From: Facklamia languida CCUG 37842
GTDB lineage: Bacteria > Bacillota > Bacilli > Lactobacillales > Aerococcaceae
Length of the DNA stretch: 64,000 nucleotides
NCBI RefSeq assembly: GCF_000245795.1
Contig: NZ_JH601133.1
Coordinates: 931,269-995,268 of the forward strand
Direction: 5' to 3'
A model generated the notes under the pieces. The model searched no databases, had not been told where the DNA came from, and saw nothing but the letters and a program-made list of their open reading frames with translations. The translations under genes and the position numbers were made by a program. Shown one piece after another: positions 47,472-57,254 of the stretch (position 1 is its first letter; the number at the start of each line of letters is the position of its first letter).

Positions 47472-49253
47472 ATGACTACTGGAATCATTACTGAAATTTC
47501 AGGACCTTTAGTAAAGGCTAAAGGGATGGCCGATTCATCGATTCGTGAAATCGTCCATGTTGGAAAGATGCAACTAACAGGCGAAATTATCGAGATGCAT
47601 CAGGATGTGGCATCGATCCAAGTCTATGAAGAAACTTCAGGATTAAAACCAGGTGAAGAGGTTGTGGCAACCGGGAACCCTCTTTCAGTTGAACTAGGAC
47701 CCGGCTTGTTAAGAAAGATGTTTGATGGGATCCAACGTCCTCTGCAAGACTTTATGGATAAGACAGGAAGTAATTTCCTAGTCAGAGGCGAGAGCATCGA
47801 CATCTTAGACCATGATAAGAAATGGCCCTTTACCGCTGTTAAATCAGTTGGAGATAAGGTAGAAGCTGGGGACATTATTGGGACAGTTCCCGAAACCAAA
47901 ATTATTGAAACTCGGATTATGGTGCCTGTTGGCATTGAAGGAACCATTAAGTCCATCGAGTCTGGAGACTTTACTGTTAAAGAAGTGATCTGTGTCGTTG
48001 AGACAGCAGACGGTGACAAAGAGTTGACCATGACTCAGAAGTGGCCCGTTCGTCAAGGACGTCCTTACAAGAAGAAAACGACACCTAAGACCCCACTTAA
48101 GACAGGTCAACGGGTCATTGATACCTTCTTCCCGATTACCAAGGGCGGAGTTGCAGCCGTTCCAGGACCTTTCGGGGCTGGTAAGACCGTGGTGCAGCAC
48201 CAAATCGCAAAATTTGCGGATGTCGATGTCGTAGTCTATGTTGGTTGCGGTGAACGTGGAAATGAGATGACGGACGTTATCAACGAGTTTCCTGAACTAG
48301 TGGACCCCAAAACGGGTGAATCCATCATGGAACGTACGATCCTGATTGCCAATACTTCCAACATGCCGGTAGCGGCGCGGGAAGCTTCCATTTATACGGG
48401 GATTACCATTGCCGAATACTTCCGGGATATGGGTTATTCGGTTGCCATCATGGCCGATTCAACTTCACGTTGGGCAGAAGCCTTGCGGGAGATGTCTGGA
48501 CGGATGGAAGAGATGCCGGGTGATGAAGGGTATCCAGCTTACCTCGGATCTCGGATTGCTGAGTATTATGAGCGAGCAGGCTTAGTTGAAGTCTTAGGAT
48601 CCGAAGGTCGGGTAGGGTCCGTCTCAGCCATCGGAGCGGTTTCGCCTCCAGGTGGGGATATTTCAGAACCCGTTACTCAGAACACCTTACGGATTGTGAA
48701 GGTCTTCTGGAGTCTCGATTCGAAGTTGTCACAACAACGCCACTTCCCTTCCATTAACTGGTTGGATTCTTATTCCCAATATTCAGCGGATGTTCAAGCC
48801 TACAATGATGAACATATTGAAGCTGGTTGGGGTGAACGGGTTCGTCACTTTATGGCCCTACTTCAAGAAGAAGCTAGCTTACAAGAGATTGTTCGCTTGG
48901 TCGGGTTAGATTCGCTCTCAGAGAAGGATAAATTAACCTTGGTCATTGCGGCTATGATTCGTGAAGACTTCTTACAACAGAACGCCTTCGATGACGTCGA
49001 TACCACAACTTCCGAAGTGAAACAATTGAAATTATTGCATATCATCAATACTTTTGAGGAAGAAGCCCGTGAGGCAATGCGATTGGGTGCCTACTATAAG
49101 GAAATTATGGAAGGAACGCAAGAAGTGCGCGAACACATTGCTCGAGCGAAATATATCCCAGAAGAGCAGATTGACCAATTTGATTCAATCCATGATGAGA
49201 TTAAAGCAAGTCTCAAGAGTGTGCTAGAGAGAGGTGGTGCAGCGAATGCTTAA
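47472..49253 (+). CDS. ntpA: V-type ATPase catalytic subunit A
   Basis: The 593 residues form the ATP-hydrolysing subunit of the A3B3 head. Walker A GPFGAGKT is at 232-239; a GERGNEM segment and the Walker B-region [22 protein letters not shown] follow. The non-homologous insertion typical of V/A-type A subunits is present before the Walker motif (about 110-190). GAGGAGG precedes the ATG. Its end overlaps ntpB by 8 bases. Confidence 0.97.
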   Translation: MTTGIITEISGPLVKAKGMADSSIREIVHVGKMQLTGEIIEMHQDVASIQVYEETSGLKPGEEVVATGNPLSVELGPGLLRKMFDGIQRPLQDFMDKTGSNFLVRGESIDILDHDKKWPFTAVKSVGDKVEAGDIIGTVPETKIIETRIMVPVGIEGTIKSIESGDFTVKEVICVVETADGDKELTMTQKWPVRQGRPYKKKTTPKTPLKTGQRVIDTFFPITKGGVAAVPGPFGAGKTVVQHQIAKFADVDVVVYVGCGERGNEMTDVINEFPELVDPKTGESIMERTILIANTSNMPVAAREASIYTGITIAEYFRDMGYSVAIMADSTSRWAEALREMSGRMEEMPGDEGYPAYLGSRIAEYYERAGLVEVLGSEGRVGSVSAIGAVSPPGGDISEPVTQNTLRIVKVFWSLDSKLSQQRHFPSINWLDSYSQYSADVQAYNDEHIEAGWGERVRHFMALLQEEASLQEIVRLVGLDSLSEKDKLTLVIAAMIREDFLQQNAFDDVDTTTSEVKQLKLLHIINTFEEEAREAMRLGAYYKEIMEGTQEVREHIARAKYIPEEQIDQFDSIHDEIKASLKSVLERGGAANA

Positions 49254-50622
49254 GGAATATACAAATGTCTCAGACCTATATGGTCCGTTGATGATTGTGG
49301 AAGGCGTTGAAGGGGTTGCCTACGATGAGCTTGTTGAAATTGAGCTACATAATGGGGAGACTCGGATGGGCCAAGTCCTAGAATCCCAAGAGGGTAAAGC
49401 CGTTGTCCAAATTTACGGTGGGACTTCGAACATGAAAATCTCAAATACCAAGGCTCGGTTTAAGGCAAAACCTCTTGAATTTGCCTTGTCAGAAGATATT
49501 GTCGGCCGGATCTTTGATGGAATGGGGAATATTATGGACGGGGGTCCAGAAATTATCCCCGAAAAATTCGAAGACATTAACGGTCAAGCGATTAACCCAA
49601 TGGCCCGTGACTATCCCGATGAATTTATCCAGACTGGGATTTCAACGATTGACCACTTAAACACCCTAGTTCGGGGGCAAAAATTACCGGTCTTTTCTGG
49701 ATCGGGTCTTCCCCACAAGGAATTAGCCGCTCAGATTGCGCGTCAAGCGACCGTTTTAAACTCTGATGAAAACTTTGCGGTTGTCTTTGCAGCCATGGGA
49801 ATCACTTATGATGAGGCAGAGTACTTCATGGACTCCTTCCGTGAAACAGGTGCGATTGATCGGTCAGTTATGCTCGTCAACCTTGCGAATGACCCTGCCA
49901 TTGAGCGGTTAGCGACTCCTAAGATTGCCTTGACCGTTGCTGAATACTTAGCCTTTGAGAAGGACATGCATGTCCTCGTTATCATGACCGACATGACAAA
50001 CTATTGCGAGGCCTTACGTGAAGTATCCGCAGCCCGTCGGGAAGTTCCAGGACGTCGGGGGTATCCAGGTTATCTCTATACCAACCTTTCGACCCTATAT
50101 GAACGTGCTGGCCGGCTAGTGGGATGTAAGGGATCTGTAACACAGATTCCAATTCTGACCATGCCTGAGGATGATATTACCCACCCAATTCCTGACTTAA
50201 CAGGTTATATTACCGAAGGGCAAATCATTCTCGACCATACACTCTACAACCAAGGCTTTGAACCACCGATTAACGTGCTACCCTCTCTTTCACGGTTGAA
50301 GGATAAGGGGACGGGTGAAGGTAAGACACGTGAAGACCATGCACCAACCATGAACCAATTATTTGCGGCTTATGCCAAGGGTAAAGAAGCCAAAGAATTG
50401 GCGGTTGTACTTGGAGAATCTGCCTTATCAGAGGTCGACAAGAAATACGTTGAATTTACGGATGAATTCGAGAAACGGTATGTCAACCAAGGCTTTGAGA
50501 CCAACCGTGATATCTTCGAATCGCTAGACCTTGCTTGGGACCTATTGAAGATCTTACCGAAGAGCGAATTGAAGCGGATTAAGGATCCAATGATTGAGCA
50601 ATACTTACCGAAAGGAGAGTAA
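49246..50622 (+). CDS. ntpB: V-type ATPase regulatory subunit B
   Basis: The non-catalytic nucleotide-binding partner of NtpA, 458 residues. ATG 49246 starts [21 protein letters not shown] with AGAGGTGG upstream; an in-frame GTG at 49234 would include that site. The Walker A loop is replaced by [18 protein letters not shown], as in all B subunits, and [23 protein letters not shown] is the conserved B signature. It overlaps ntpA. Confidence 0.97.
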   Translation: MLKEYTNVSDLYGPLMIVEGVEGVAYDELVEIELHNGETRMGQVLESQEGKAVVQIYGGTSNMKISNTKARFKAKPLEFALSEDIVGRIFDGMGNIMDGGPEIIPEKFEDINGQAINPMARDYPDEFIQTGISTIDHLNTLVRGQKLPVFSGSGLPHKELAAQIARQATVLNSDENFAVVFAAMGITYDEAEYFMDSFRETGAIDRSVMLVNLANDPAIERLATPKIALTVAEYLAFEKDMHVLVIMTDMTNYCEALREVSAARREVPGRRGYPGYLYTNLSTLYERAGRLVGCKGSVTQIPILTMPEDDITHPIPDLTGYITEGQIILDHTLYNQGFEPPINVLPSLSRLKDKGTGEGKTREDHAPTMNQLFAAYAKGKEAKELAVVLGESALSEVDKKYVEFTDEFEKRYVNQGFETNRDIFESLDLAWDLLKILPKSELKRIKDPMIEQYLPKGE

Positions 50623-50628
50623 TGCCCT

Positions 50629-51243
50629 ATGGCAAACGTACTGAATGTTAAGCCAACCCGGATGGAGCTCTCTTCACTCAAAGGCACACTCGGTATCGCA
50701 ACGCGTGGTCATAAGTTATTAAAGGATAAGCAAGATGAGTTAATGCGGAATTTCATTGATATGATTCGTCGGAACAATGAACTCCGTGAAGAAGTGGAGC
50801 GAGAGCTCACTCAAGCTTTGAAATCCTTTATCTTATCGAAGGCTTTAATGGATGAGAATTTCATTGAAGAGATTGCTGCCATTACGCAAAGTAACGTCGA
50901 GTTAAGCATTCAAATGGAGAATATCATGAGTGTCAACGTCCCCAAGATGGACTTCAACATCGAAGAGAAGCAGGGACCTTTAACTTATGGCTATTTAAAT
51001 TCGAATGCTGAGCTGGATGAATCCTTGGATACACTGAGTCATTTATTACCTAAGTTACTCGAGTTAGTGGAGATTGAGAAAGCTTGTCAGTTATTGGCTG
51101 ACGAGATCGAAAAGACTCGCCGTCGGGTAAATGCCTTAGAGTATCGGATGATTCCAGACACAGAAGAAACCATTGAATATATTTCAATGAAATTAGAAGA
51201 AAATGAACGTGCAAGTATTACTCGGATGATGAAGATCAAATAA
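50629..51243 (+). CDS. ntpD: V-type ATPase central-shaft subunit D
   Basis: The 204 residues form the rotating shaft: two long helices (N-terminal [32 protein letters not shown] and C-terminal [23 protein letters not shown], positions about 5-36 and 162-184). Diagnostic for V/A-type D are [12 protein letters not shown] and the early TRxEL motif. It is the last gene; ntpH and ntpJ (the K+ transporter of the E. hirae operon) are not present, and a strong terminator follows. Confidence 0.95.
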   Translation: MANVLNVKPTRMELSSLKGTLGIATRGHKLLKDKQDELMRNFIDMIRRNNELREEVERELTQALKSFILSKALMDENFIEEIAAITQSNVELSIQMENIMSVNVPKMDFNIEEKQGPLTYGYLNSNAELDESLDTLSHLLPKLLELVEIEKACQLLADEIEKTRRRVNALEYRMIPDTEETIEYISMKLEENERASITRMMKIK

Positions 51244-51265
51244 GGATTGGAGTCACCGAATGTGT

Positions 51266-51305
51266 AAAAAGGAGTGCCCCAGTTTCTTGGGGGCACTCCT
51301 TTTTT
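51266..51305. terminator. Bidirectional terminator between ntpD and the YebC-family gene
   Basis: A5 and GGAGTGCCCC pair with GGGGGCACTCC and T6 around a short loop. It ends the ntp operon on the plus strand and the yebC-type gene on the minus strand. Confidence 0.93.
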
Positions 51306-51401
51306 GCATCATAAAAGCCGGTGACAAAAGTCAAATCACACCTAAAAGGGCATGATTTAAAACTTTTCTTGCCGGCTCTTTGCATTTGTATCAGACTTTA
51401 C

Positions 51402-52118
51402 TTAGTCGAGATCAACGTTGTGGAAGACATTTTGGACATCTTCATCATCTTCCAGCAGGTCGATGAGCTTCTCAAAGCGTGCTAAATCTTCTTCGGATAA
51501 GTGGACCTCATTTTGTGCTAGTAGTTGAATCTCAGCCACTTCAAATTCTTTGATACCAAAGGCATCCAGGGTTTCCTTGATCTTGCCATAGTCTTCAGGG
51601 GCGCCATAGACAATGATGGACTCACCTTCAGCGAAGACATCGCGAACATCAATATCCGCTTCGAGTAGGGCCATGGTGATCGCTTCTTCATCCTGGTCCG
51701 CCATGACAAAAACAGCCGTATTATCGAACATATAGGAGACAGACCCAGCCACTCCCATGTTGCCGCCATTCTTATTAAAGATCGAGCGGACATTGGCTGC
51801 GGTCCGGTTGACATTATTGGTTAGGGCATCGACGACGATCATGGAACCATTCGGACCAAAGCCTTCGTAGCGTAATTCTTGGAAGGTTTCGTCATCTGAC
51901 CCCTTGGCCTTATCGATGGCCTTGTTGATCACATGACTGGGAACATTATAAGTTTTGGCCCGATCGATGACAAACTTCAGCTTTTGATTCGTTTCGGGAT
52001 CGGGGTCTCCTTGCTTAGCAGCAGCATAGATCTCGATACCAAATTTAGCGTAAATACGAGAGGTCTGTTGGTCAGTTTTTGCTTTCTTCTCTCGAATATT
52101 CATCCATTTACGACCCAT
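51402..52118 (-). CDS. yebC: YebC/PmpR family protein (YeeN-type)
   Basis: The 238 residues begin [20 protein letters not shown] and contain [40 protein letters not shown] and [16 protein letters not shown], all family signatures; the GRKW start marks the YeeN-type branch. The family has been described as transcription regulators and, more recently, as ribosome-associated factors helping synthesis of difficult sequences. Which role applies cannot be decided here. It is a single gene with its own promoter and terminator. Confidence 0.92.
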   Translation of the reverse strand: MGRKWMNIREKKAKTDQQTSRIYAKFGIEIYAAAKQGDPDPETNQKLKFVIDRAKTYNVPSHVINKAIDKAKGSDDETFQELRYEGFGPNGSMIVVDALTNNVNRTAANVRSIFNKNGGNMGVAGSVSYMFDNTAVFVMADQDEEAITMALLEADIDVRDVFAEGESIIVYGAPEDYGKIKETLDAFGIKEFEVAEIQLLAQNEVHLSEEDLARFEKLIDLLEDDEDVQNVFHNVDLD

Positions 52119-52150
52119 TATTTCACTTCACTTTCTATCAATATAGAGAC

Positions 52151-52179
52151 ATTATAACAAATTTTGTTGGCCCTGATAA
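52151..52179 (-). promoter_or_regulatory. yebC promoter with extended -10
   Basis: On the minus strand TTATCA (complement of 52174-52179), 17 bases, TATAAT (complement of 52151-52156) preceded by TGT, an extended -10 element, about 30 bases before the start. Confidence 0.7.
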
Positions 52180-52187
52180 TGACTTCT

Positions 52188-52976
52188 TTAGCGAATCATC
52201 CACCCACCATCGAGGGGGATCACGGCACCCGACAGGTAATCACTGGCATCTGAAGCCAGAAAGAGGGTTAATTGAGCCACTTCTTCAGGACTTGCCCACC
52301 GCTTGACAGGTGTTTGGTCGGCTACCCATTGAGCCATAGTAGCCTCCCCTTGGAAGTCCGCTTGGTTCATGGGTGTCGCAATGGCACCCGGGGCAATGGC
52401 ATTGGCTCTTAGTCCCATCGAACTATAATCATAGGCCATTTGCTTGGTAAAACCCGCAATGGCATGCTTGCTGGTAGTATAAGCTAGACCGCCGCCTCCT
52501 GCAGTCAAACTGGCAATCGAAGCCATGTTAATCAACCGTGAGGAAGGATTCTGCAGCAAATAAGGCAGAAAGCCCTTGGTCAAGTAGAAGATGGAGTAGA
52601 GATTGGTTTGCATTATCTGGTCCCATTGGTCAAAGGACACTTGGTCGAGGGGCCGGAAGTCATCCAGTTGCCCTGCTGTATTACATAAAACATCCAACCG
52701 GTCATACTTAGCTTTAAAATGATCAATAACCTGCTGACAGTTCGCTTGCTTACTTAAGTCCGCCTGGATAAATTCAAAGTGGTCAGGATGGTCTTGCTTC
52801 CATTGATCAATACAGGCAGAAGCTTTCAGGTCGATTCCATAGACCTTATGGCCCTGGTCCAGGAAGGCTTGGGTCTGGGCTTGACCAATGCCTGAGGCAA
52901 CGCCAGTGACGACCACTTGCAAGCAAACAGGGAGCTTGGCTTGGGGTCCAATTGGAATAGAGTGCGAATTAGTCAT
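52188..52976 (-). CDS. Short-chain dehydrogenase/reductase
   Basis: A 262-residue classical SDR, probably NAD(P)-dependent and acting on a keto or hydroxy substrate that cannot be named. It shows TGVASGIG (24-31) for cofactor binding, NTAG in place of the common NNAG, the catalytic Ser in INMASIASLTAGGGG and Tyr/Lys in YTTSK, then PGAIATPMN and a C-terminal SGAVIPLDGGW. FabG-like and 3-hydroxy acid dehydrogenase homologues share these features. The start overlaps the end of the DUF2829 gene by 8 bases, indicating coupled translation. Confidence 0.85.
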   Translation of the reverse strand: MTNSHSIPIGPQAKLPVCLQVVVTGVASGIGQAQTQAFLDQGHKVYGIDLKASACIDQWKQDHPDHFEFIQADLSKQANCQQVIDHFKAKYDRLDVLCNTAGQLDDFRPLDQVSFDQWDQIMQTNLYSIFYLTKGFLPYLLQNPSSRLINMASIASLTAGGGGLAYTTSKHAIAGFTKQMAYDYSSMGLRANAIAPGAIATPMNQADFQGEATMAQWVADQTPVKRWASPEEVAQLTLFLASDASDYLSGAVIPLDGGWMIR

Positions 52977-53193
52977 CGACGATAACCCAATCCTCTGCTA
53001 AGAGATCACAGACTGTTGGTTGAAACATGGAGAGGCCTTCGCCTGTCACTTGGATCACCAAGAAGGGGGTCATTGGCTGATTGTCAATCAGGCTTTGGCC
53101 AATTAGATAAATATACTCTTCAGCACCTGACCAGCCTTGACGGACAGCTTTTTGACCGGCTTTGATTTGGGGTAAAATACTTTCAAAATTCAT
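52969..53193 (-). CDS. DUF2829 (Tad2-family) small protein
   Basis: ATG 53193 has AGGAGG six bases upstream and gives 74 residues; a much longer frame back to 53397 lacks any site and runs inside the ABC-F gene. The N-terminus MNFESILPQIKAGQKAVRQGW and the C-terminal DLLAEDWVIVDD are the hallmark ends of DUF2829. Phage members of this family (Tad2, Thoeris anti-defence 2) sequester cyclic signalling nucleotides; many chromosomal copies exist with unknown role. This copy is slightly short and lies between an ABC-F ATPase gene and an SDR with no phage genes nearby. Nucleotide binding is only a family-based possibility. Confidence 0.82.
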   Translation of the reverse strand: MNFESILPQIKAGQKAVRQGWSGAEEYIYLIGQSLIDNQPMTPFLVIQVTGEGLSMFQPTVCDLLAEDWVIVDD

Positions 53194-53203
53194 CGACTGC
53201 CTC

Positions 53204-54838
53204 CTAGTCTTCAGTGGGATACATCTGGTCAATTCGGGCTTGAACTTCTTGGTTATTGACAAATTCTTCGTAAGTAGAATGCACCCGATCGAAAGCGCCT
53301 GTTGGAGTGACTTCAATAATTCGATTAACGGTTGTATTGAGGACCTCGTAGTCGTGTGAAGCGATAAGGATCGCCCCTTTGAACTTGATGAGGCCATCGT
53401 TGAGGGCGGTGATCGACTCTAAGTCCAAGTGGTTGGTTGGCTGGTCCATCACTAGGACGTTCGCCTTGGATAACATCATCTTTGATAGCAGGCAACGAAC
53501 CTTCTCGCCCCCTGATAGGACATTGACTGGTTTGAGGACATCATCGCCTGCAAAGAGCATCCGCCCGAGGAAGGACCGCAAGAAGGTATTATCGCTTTCT
53601 TCCTTTGAAGCATATTGGCGCAACCAGTCCACAATTGTGAGCGGATTGTCATCAAATTCATCAGAGGAGTTACGGGGAAGGTAAGTCTGACTCGTTGTAA
53701 CACCCCATTCATAACTACCTTTATCGGCGGTTTCCTTGCCCATCAGAATATCAAAGAGGTAGGAAATGGCATTGTCATTCCGGGAGACAAAGGCCACCTT
53801 GTCATCACGATTAAGGGTGAAAGAGAGGTTATCAAAGAGCAATTCACCATCGACTGTCTTAGATAGTCCCTCTACTCTTAATAAGTCATTCCCGATTTCA
53901 CGTTCAGGGCTAAAGCCAACAAAAGGATAGCGACGACTGGATGGCTGGATATCATCCAGGGTGATCTTATCTAATAGCTTCTTACGAGAAGTTGCTTGCT
54001 TTGATTTAGAAGCATTGGCAGAGAAACGGGCGATAAAGGCTTGGAGTTCTTTGATCTTCTCTTCCTTCTTGGCGTTTTGGTCTGCTGCCATCTTAGCGGC
54101 CAATTGACTGGATTGAAGCCAGAAGTCATAGTTTCCAACATAAATCTTGATCTTACCAAAGTCCACATCGGCCATGTGGGTGCAGACCGTATTCAAGAAG
54201 TGGCGGTCGTGGGAGACAACAATCACGGTATTGGGGAAGTCCATGATAAAGTCACTCAACCACTGAATAGCCTGGGCATCGAGCCCGTTTGTTGGTTCGT
54301 CAAGGAGCAGGTTATCAGGCTTACCAAAGAGGGCTTGGGCTAGCAGAACCTTAATCTTATCGGCTTCGACCAGTTCACTCATCTTAAGAAAATGCATGTC
54401 GGTTGGAATACCTAAACCTTGCAGAATATTGGAGGCTTCAGACTCTGCTTCCCAGCCGCCCATTTCCGCAAAGAGCGATTCTAACTCGCCTGCACGAATA
54501 CCATCTTCATCTGAGAAATCAGCCTTTTGGTAGATGGCGTCTTTTTCTTGTTTGACTTCATAGAGTTCCTTGTGGCCCATCATGACGGTTTCGATGACTT
54601 GATGGTCTTCAAAGCCATAGTGGTTCTGGCTGAGGACGGCTAAGCGTTCATTCGGGTCCATGGAGACATGGCCAGTTGTGGGGGCGATATCGCCTGCTAG
54701 GATCTTTAAGAAAGTAGACTTACCGGCTCCATTGGCGCCAATGACGCCATAGCAATTGCCGGGTGTGAAGTTAATATTTACATCATCGAATAACTTACGG
54801 TCTGGAAATTGCAGACTGACATTCGATACATTAATCAT
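53204..54838 (-). CDS. ykpA: ABC-F ATPase, YkpA/YbiT-type, with one degenerate ATP site
   Basis: A 544-residue soluble protein with two ABC domains and no membrane segments; ABC-F proteins act on the ribosome. NBD1 has Walker A GANGAGKST (34-42) and Walker B LLLDEPTNGLD, but its signature is MSELVEADK instead of LSGGE. NBD2 has a normal signature LSGGEKVR, but its P-loop is SRNDNAISY and its Walker B reads VMDQPTNHLD, with Gln for the catalytic Glu. VDFGKIKIYVGNYDFW marks the YkpA group. The linker (about residues 235-305) is lysine-rich. A role in antibiotic resistance is not indicated. It leads a three-gene operon, 10 bases before the DUF2829 gene. Confidence 0.9.
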   Translation of the reverse strand: MINVSNVSLQFPDRKLFDDVNINFTPGNCYGVIGANGAGKSTFLKILAGDIAPTTGHVSMDPNERLAVLSQNHYGFEDHQVIETVMMGHKELYEVKQEKDAIYQKADFSDEDGIRAGELESLFAEMGGWEAESEASNILQGLGIPTDMHFLKMSELVEADKIKVLLAQALFGKPDNLLLDEPTNGLDAQAIQWLSDFIMDFPNTVIVVSHDRHFLNTVCTHMADVDFGKIKIYVGNYDFWLQSSQLAAKMAADQNAKKEEKIKELQAFIARFSANASKSKQATSRKKLLDKITLDDIQPSSRRYPFVGFSPEREIGNDLLRVEGLSKTVDGELLFDNLSFTLNRDDKVAFVSRNDNAISYLFDILMGKETADKGSYEWGVTTSQTYLPRNSSDEFDDNPLTIVDWLRQYASKEESDNTFLRSFLGRMLFAGDDVLKPVNVLSGGEKVRCLLSKMMLSKANVLVMDQPTNHLDLESITALNDGLIKFKGAILIASHDYEVLNTTVNRIIEVTPTGAFDRVHSTYEEFVNNQEVQARIDQMYPTED

Positions 54839-54920
54839 GGTGGATACCTCCTAGTAAAGTTAAATTGACATACAGATTCATTCTAACATGATGGTTGGTA
54901 AAAAGCATTATTAAATAAGT

Positions 54921-54945
54921 AAGCCTGGCCAGTTAGGCCAGGCTT
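54921..54945. terminator. Hairpin after ppk1 and before the ABC-F gene
   Basis: AAGCCTGGCC pairs with GGCCAGGCTT around AGTTA, 12 bases past the ppk1 stop on the minus strand. The T-tract is broken, so termination may be partial. Confidence 0.65.
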
Positions 54946-54956
54946 TGATTGGGTCA

Positions 54957-57224
54957 TTAGATGGACTTGATCCATTGGATAAAACGTTGCCATAAGGATA
55001 ATTCTGAATCCATCCGGCTTTCTTTGAGGCGTTTTAAAGTTTTTTTACTGGTGCGAACCCCGCTAGGCTTTTGTGCTTCCAACCATTGATCGAGTTCTTC
55101 CTGCCGTTGGGATGCTCGTTGGATGAGTTGGTCCTGGGAATTGAGGGCCTGGTCATCGGTGGCATCAGGTCTAGTATATTGGCCATCCGATTGAAGTTCG
55201 CGGGCCTTGAGCGTATCGGCTAATTCGAGGTGGAGGAAGTCGAGAACATCCGCTTCGAGGTCTTTATCCAGAATTGGGAATTCAATCTCCACCCGCTTAA
55301 TCATGTTCCGGGTCATCATATCCGCTGAAGATAGGAAGAGGTGCTGCTCCCCATTGCGGTAGAAGTAATAGATCCGTGAATGCTCCAGGAAGCGCCCGAC
55401 AATACTGCGTACGCGGATATTATCCGAAATCCCTGGGAGTCCAGGCCGTAAGCAGCAAATTCCACGGACAATTAAGTCTATCTGTACACCAGCTTGACTG
55501 GCTTGATAGAGCTTTTGAATGAGGGGCTTATCCGTCAAGGAGTTCATCTTGGCAATAATCCGGCCATTACCATATTGGGCTTGATAAGCCATCTCATCAT
55601 CAATGGCATCCATCAGTGAATCCCGGATGGCAAAGGGAGAAACATGGAGGTATTTATAATCAGGTAAGCTGGTAAAGCCGCTGAGGTAATTGAAGAAATG
55701 ACTTGCATCGTCCGTAAGGCCAGGATGGGTAGTAAAGAGCCCCATATCTGTATAGATTTTAGCAGTCTTGTCGTTATAATTTCCTGTTCCTAAGTGCAAG
55801 TACCGTTGGATCTTGTCGTCTTCTTTGCGGATGATCAGGGTAATCTTGGAGTGGGTTTTTAATTCACTCACGCCATAGAGGACATGGCAACCCGCTTCTT
55901 CTAATTCCCGTGCCCAGAAGACGTTGTTCTCCTCGTCAAAACGCGCCTTTAATTCCACCAAGACCGTGACTTCCTTGCCATTCTCAGCTGCCTTCTTAAG
56001 GGCGGAGATAATCGGTGAATTCTTAGATACCCGGTAAAGGGTCTGCTTGATGGCAATTGTTTGGGGGTCGGAGGCGGCGTGGTCTACGAAATTCACAATA
56101 GGATCAAAGGAATCATAAGGGTGGTGTAAGAGGATATCATGGTCCCGCATATTGGTGAAGAGGTCTTCGCCTAGGTGACCAGGATTGAGATAAGGTTGGT
56201 GGGGTGGGAAGAGGAGGTCAGGGTGGTCCTGGCCAATTTCAGACCTTAGTTTAAAGAGGAAGGTCAAATCGAGCGGGCCATCAATCAGATAGACTGCCCG
56301 GTCCTTAAGATGGAAGGTCTCCTTGAGATAGTGGATCTGTTGGTCGGTGAATTCATGCAGTCTGGAGGTGTCAATTTCGATTCGGATGGCAATCCCATTC
56401 TTGCGTTGCTTCACATAATCCTCGATTAGATCTAGCAGGTCAGACGCCCCATCCTCTGCAATCGCAAAGTCCGCATTACGGGTGATGCGGAAAGGATAAG
56501 CAAAGATAATCTGGTAGCCTTCAAAAATCCGGTCTAAGTAGTAGAGGATAATATCTTCCACCAAGACGATGGTGGGGTTGGGTCCCTTGATCGTGAAATA
56601 GCGGTCAATTAATTGTGGGATGGGAATAATGGCCCGGTGCTCTTCACCCTCCTTCTCGAGCTTGACCATGATGTGGATCACCTTGTTGGCAATATGAGGA
56701 AAGGGCCGATAGGCATCAATTCCTAGAGGTGAAAGGGTTGGTAATAAGAGGGTCTTAAAGAAATACTCGACTTCAGCTAATTCCGTTTCAGACAGGTCAT
56801 TCATCGATTTTAATTGATAGCCGGTATTTGGTAAGATCGCCATTAATTCTTTGAACCGTTTATATTGACGGTCAACATTTTTACGGTTCTTCTCGCTGAT
56901 TTGATTGAGCAGTTGATCTGGGGTCATGTAGGTCTTATTCTCCGAAACTTCGACCCCAGCGAGATATTGGTCAAAGACGCCTGCGACACGTACCATGTAG
57001 AATTCATCTAAATTGGAAGAACCAATTGCCAAGAAGTTCAACTGTTCGAGCAGGGGGTTATTGGGATCATAAGCATCTTCAATACAGCGGCGGTTAAAGT
57101 CTAGCCAACTTAATTCCCGATTAAAGTAATAGTCGGGCTGATCAAAGTGATTGGCTGGCGAGGGATGAAGGTCTACTTCTTGACTAGTTAGCGACTTGGT
57201 TTTATTTTTTTTCTTATCAGCCAT
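54957..57224 (-). CDS. ppk: Polyphosphate kinase 1
   Basis: PPK1 reversibly polymerises the gamma phosphate of ATP into polyphosphate. The 755 residues start with a lysine-rich tail, then YYFNRELSWLDFNRRCIEDA (N domain) and SSNLDEFYMVRVAG; the phosphohistidine is in ELKTHSKITLI (His458) with His477 in YLHLGTGNYND, both in PLD-like domains. A C-terminal extension of about 60 residues is charged. It lies 30 bases behind ppx in one operon, so synthesis and breakdown enzymes are made together. Confidence 0.96.
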   Translation of the reverse strand: MADKKKNKTKSLTSQEVDLHPSPANHFDQPDYYFNRELSWLDFNRRCIEDAYDPNNPLLEQLNFLAIGSSNLDEFYMVRVAGVFDQYLAGVEVSENKTYMTPDQLLNQISEKNRKNVDRQYKRFKELMAILPNTGYQLKSMNDLSETELAEVEYFFKTLLLPTLSPLGIDAYRPFPHIANKVIHIMVKLEKEGEEHRAIIPIPQLIDRYFTIKGPNPTIVLVEDIILYYLDRIFEGYQIIFAYPFRITRNADFAIAEDGASDLLDLIEDYVKQRKNGIAIRIEIDTSRLHEFTDQQIHYLKETFHLKDRAVYLIDGPLDLTFLFKLRSEIGQDHPDLLFPPHQPYLNPGHLGEDLFTNMRDHDILLHHPYDSFDPIVNFVDHAASDPQTIAIKQTLYRVSKNSPIISALKKAAENGKEVTVLVELKARFDEENNVFWARELEEAGCHVLYGVSELKTHSKITLIIRKEDDKIQRYLHLGTGNYNDKTAKIYTDMGLFTTHPGLTDDASHFFNYLSGFTSLPDYKYLHVSPFAIRDSLMDAIDDEMAYQAQYGNGRIIAKMNSLTDKPLIQKLYQASQAGVQIDLIVRGICCLRPGLPGISDNIRVRSIVGRFLEHSRIYYFYRNGEQHLFLSSADMMTRNMIKRVEIEFPILDKDLEADVLDFLHLELADTLKARELQSDGQYTRPDATDDQALNSQDQLIQRASQRQEELDQWLEAQKPSGVRTSKKTLKRLKESRMDSELSLWQRFIQWIKSI

Positions 57225-57254
57225 GACAATGGGTACTCCTTTCAGATGAGACGG

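Noticed and set aside
53194-53397. N-terminal extension of the DUF2829 frame
   Set aside because: It lies inside the ABC-F gene, has no ribosome binding site, and does not resemble the family; the start at 53193 has AGGAGG at ideal spacing.
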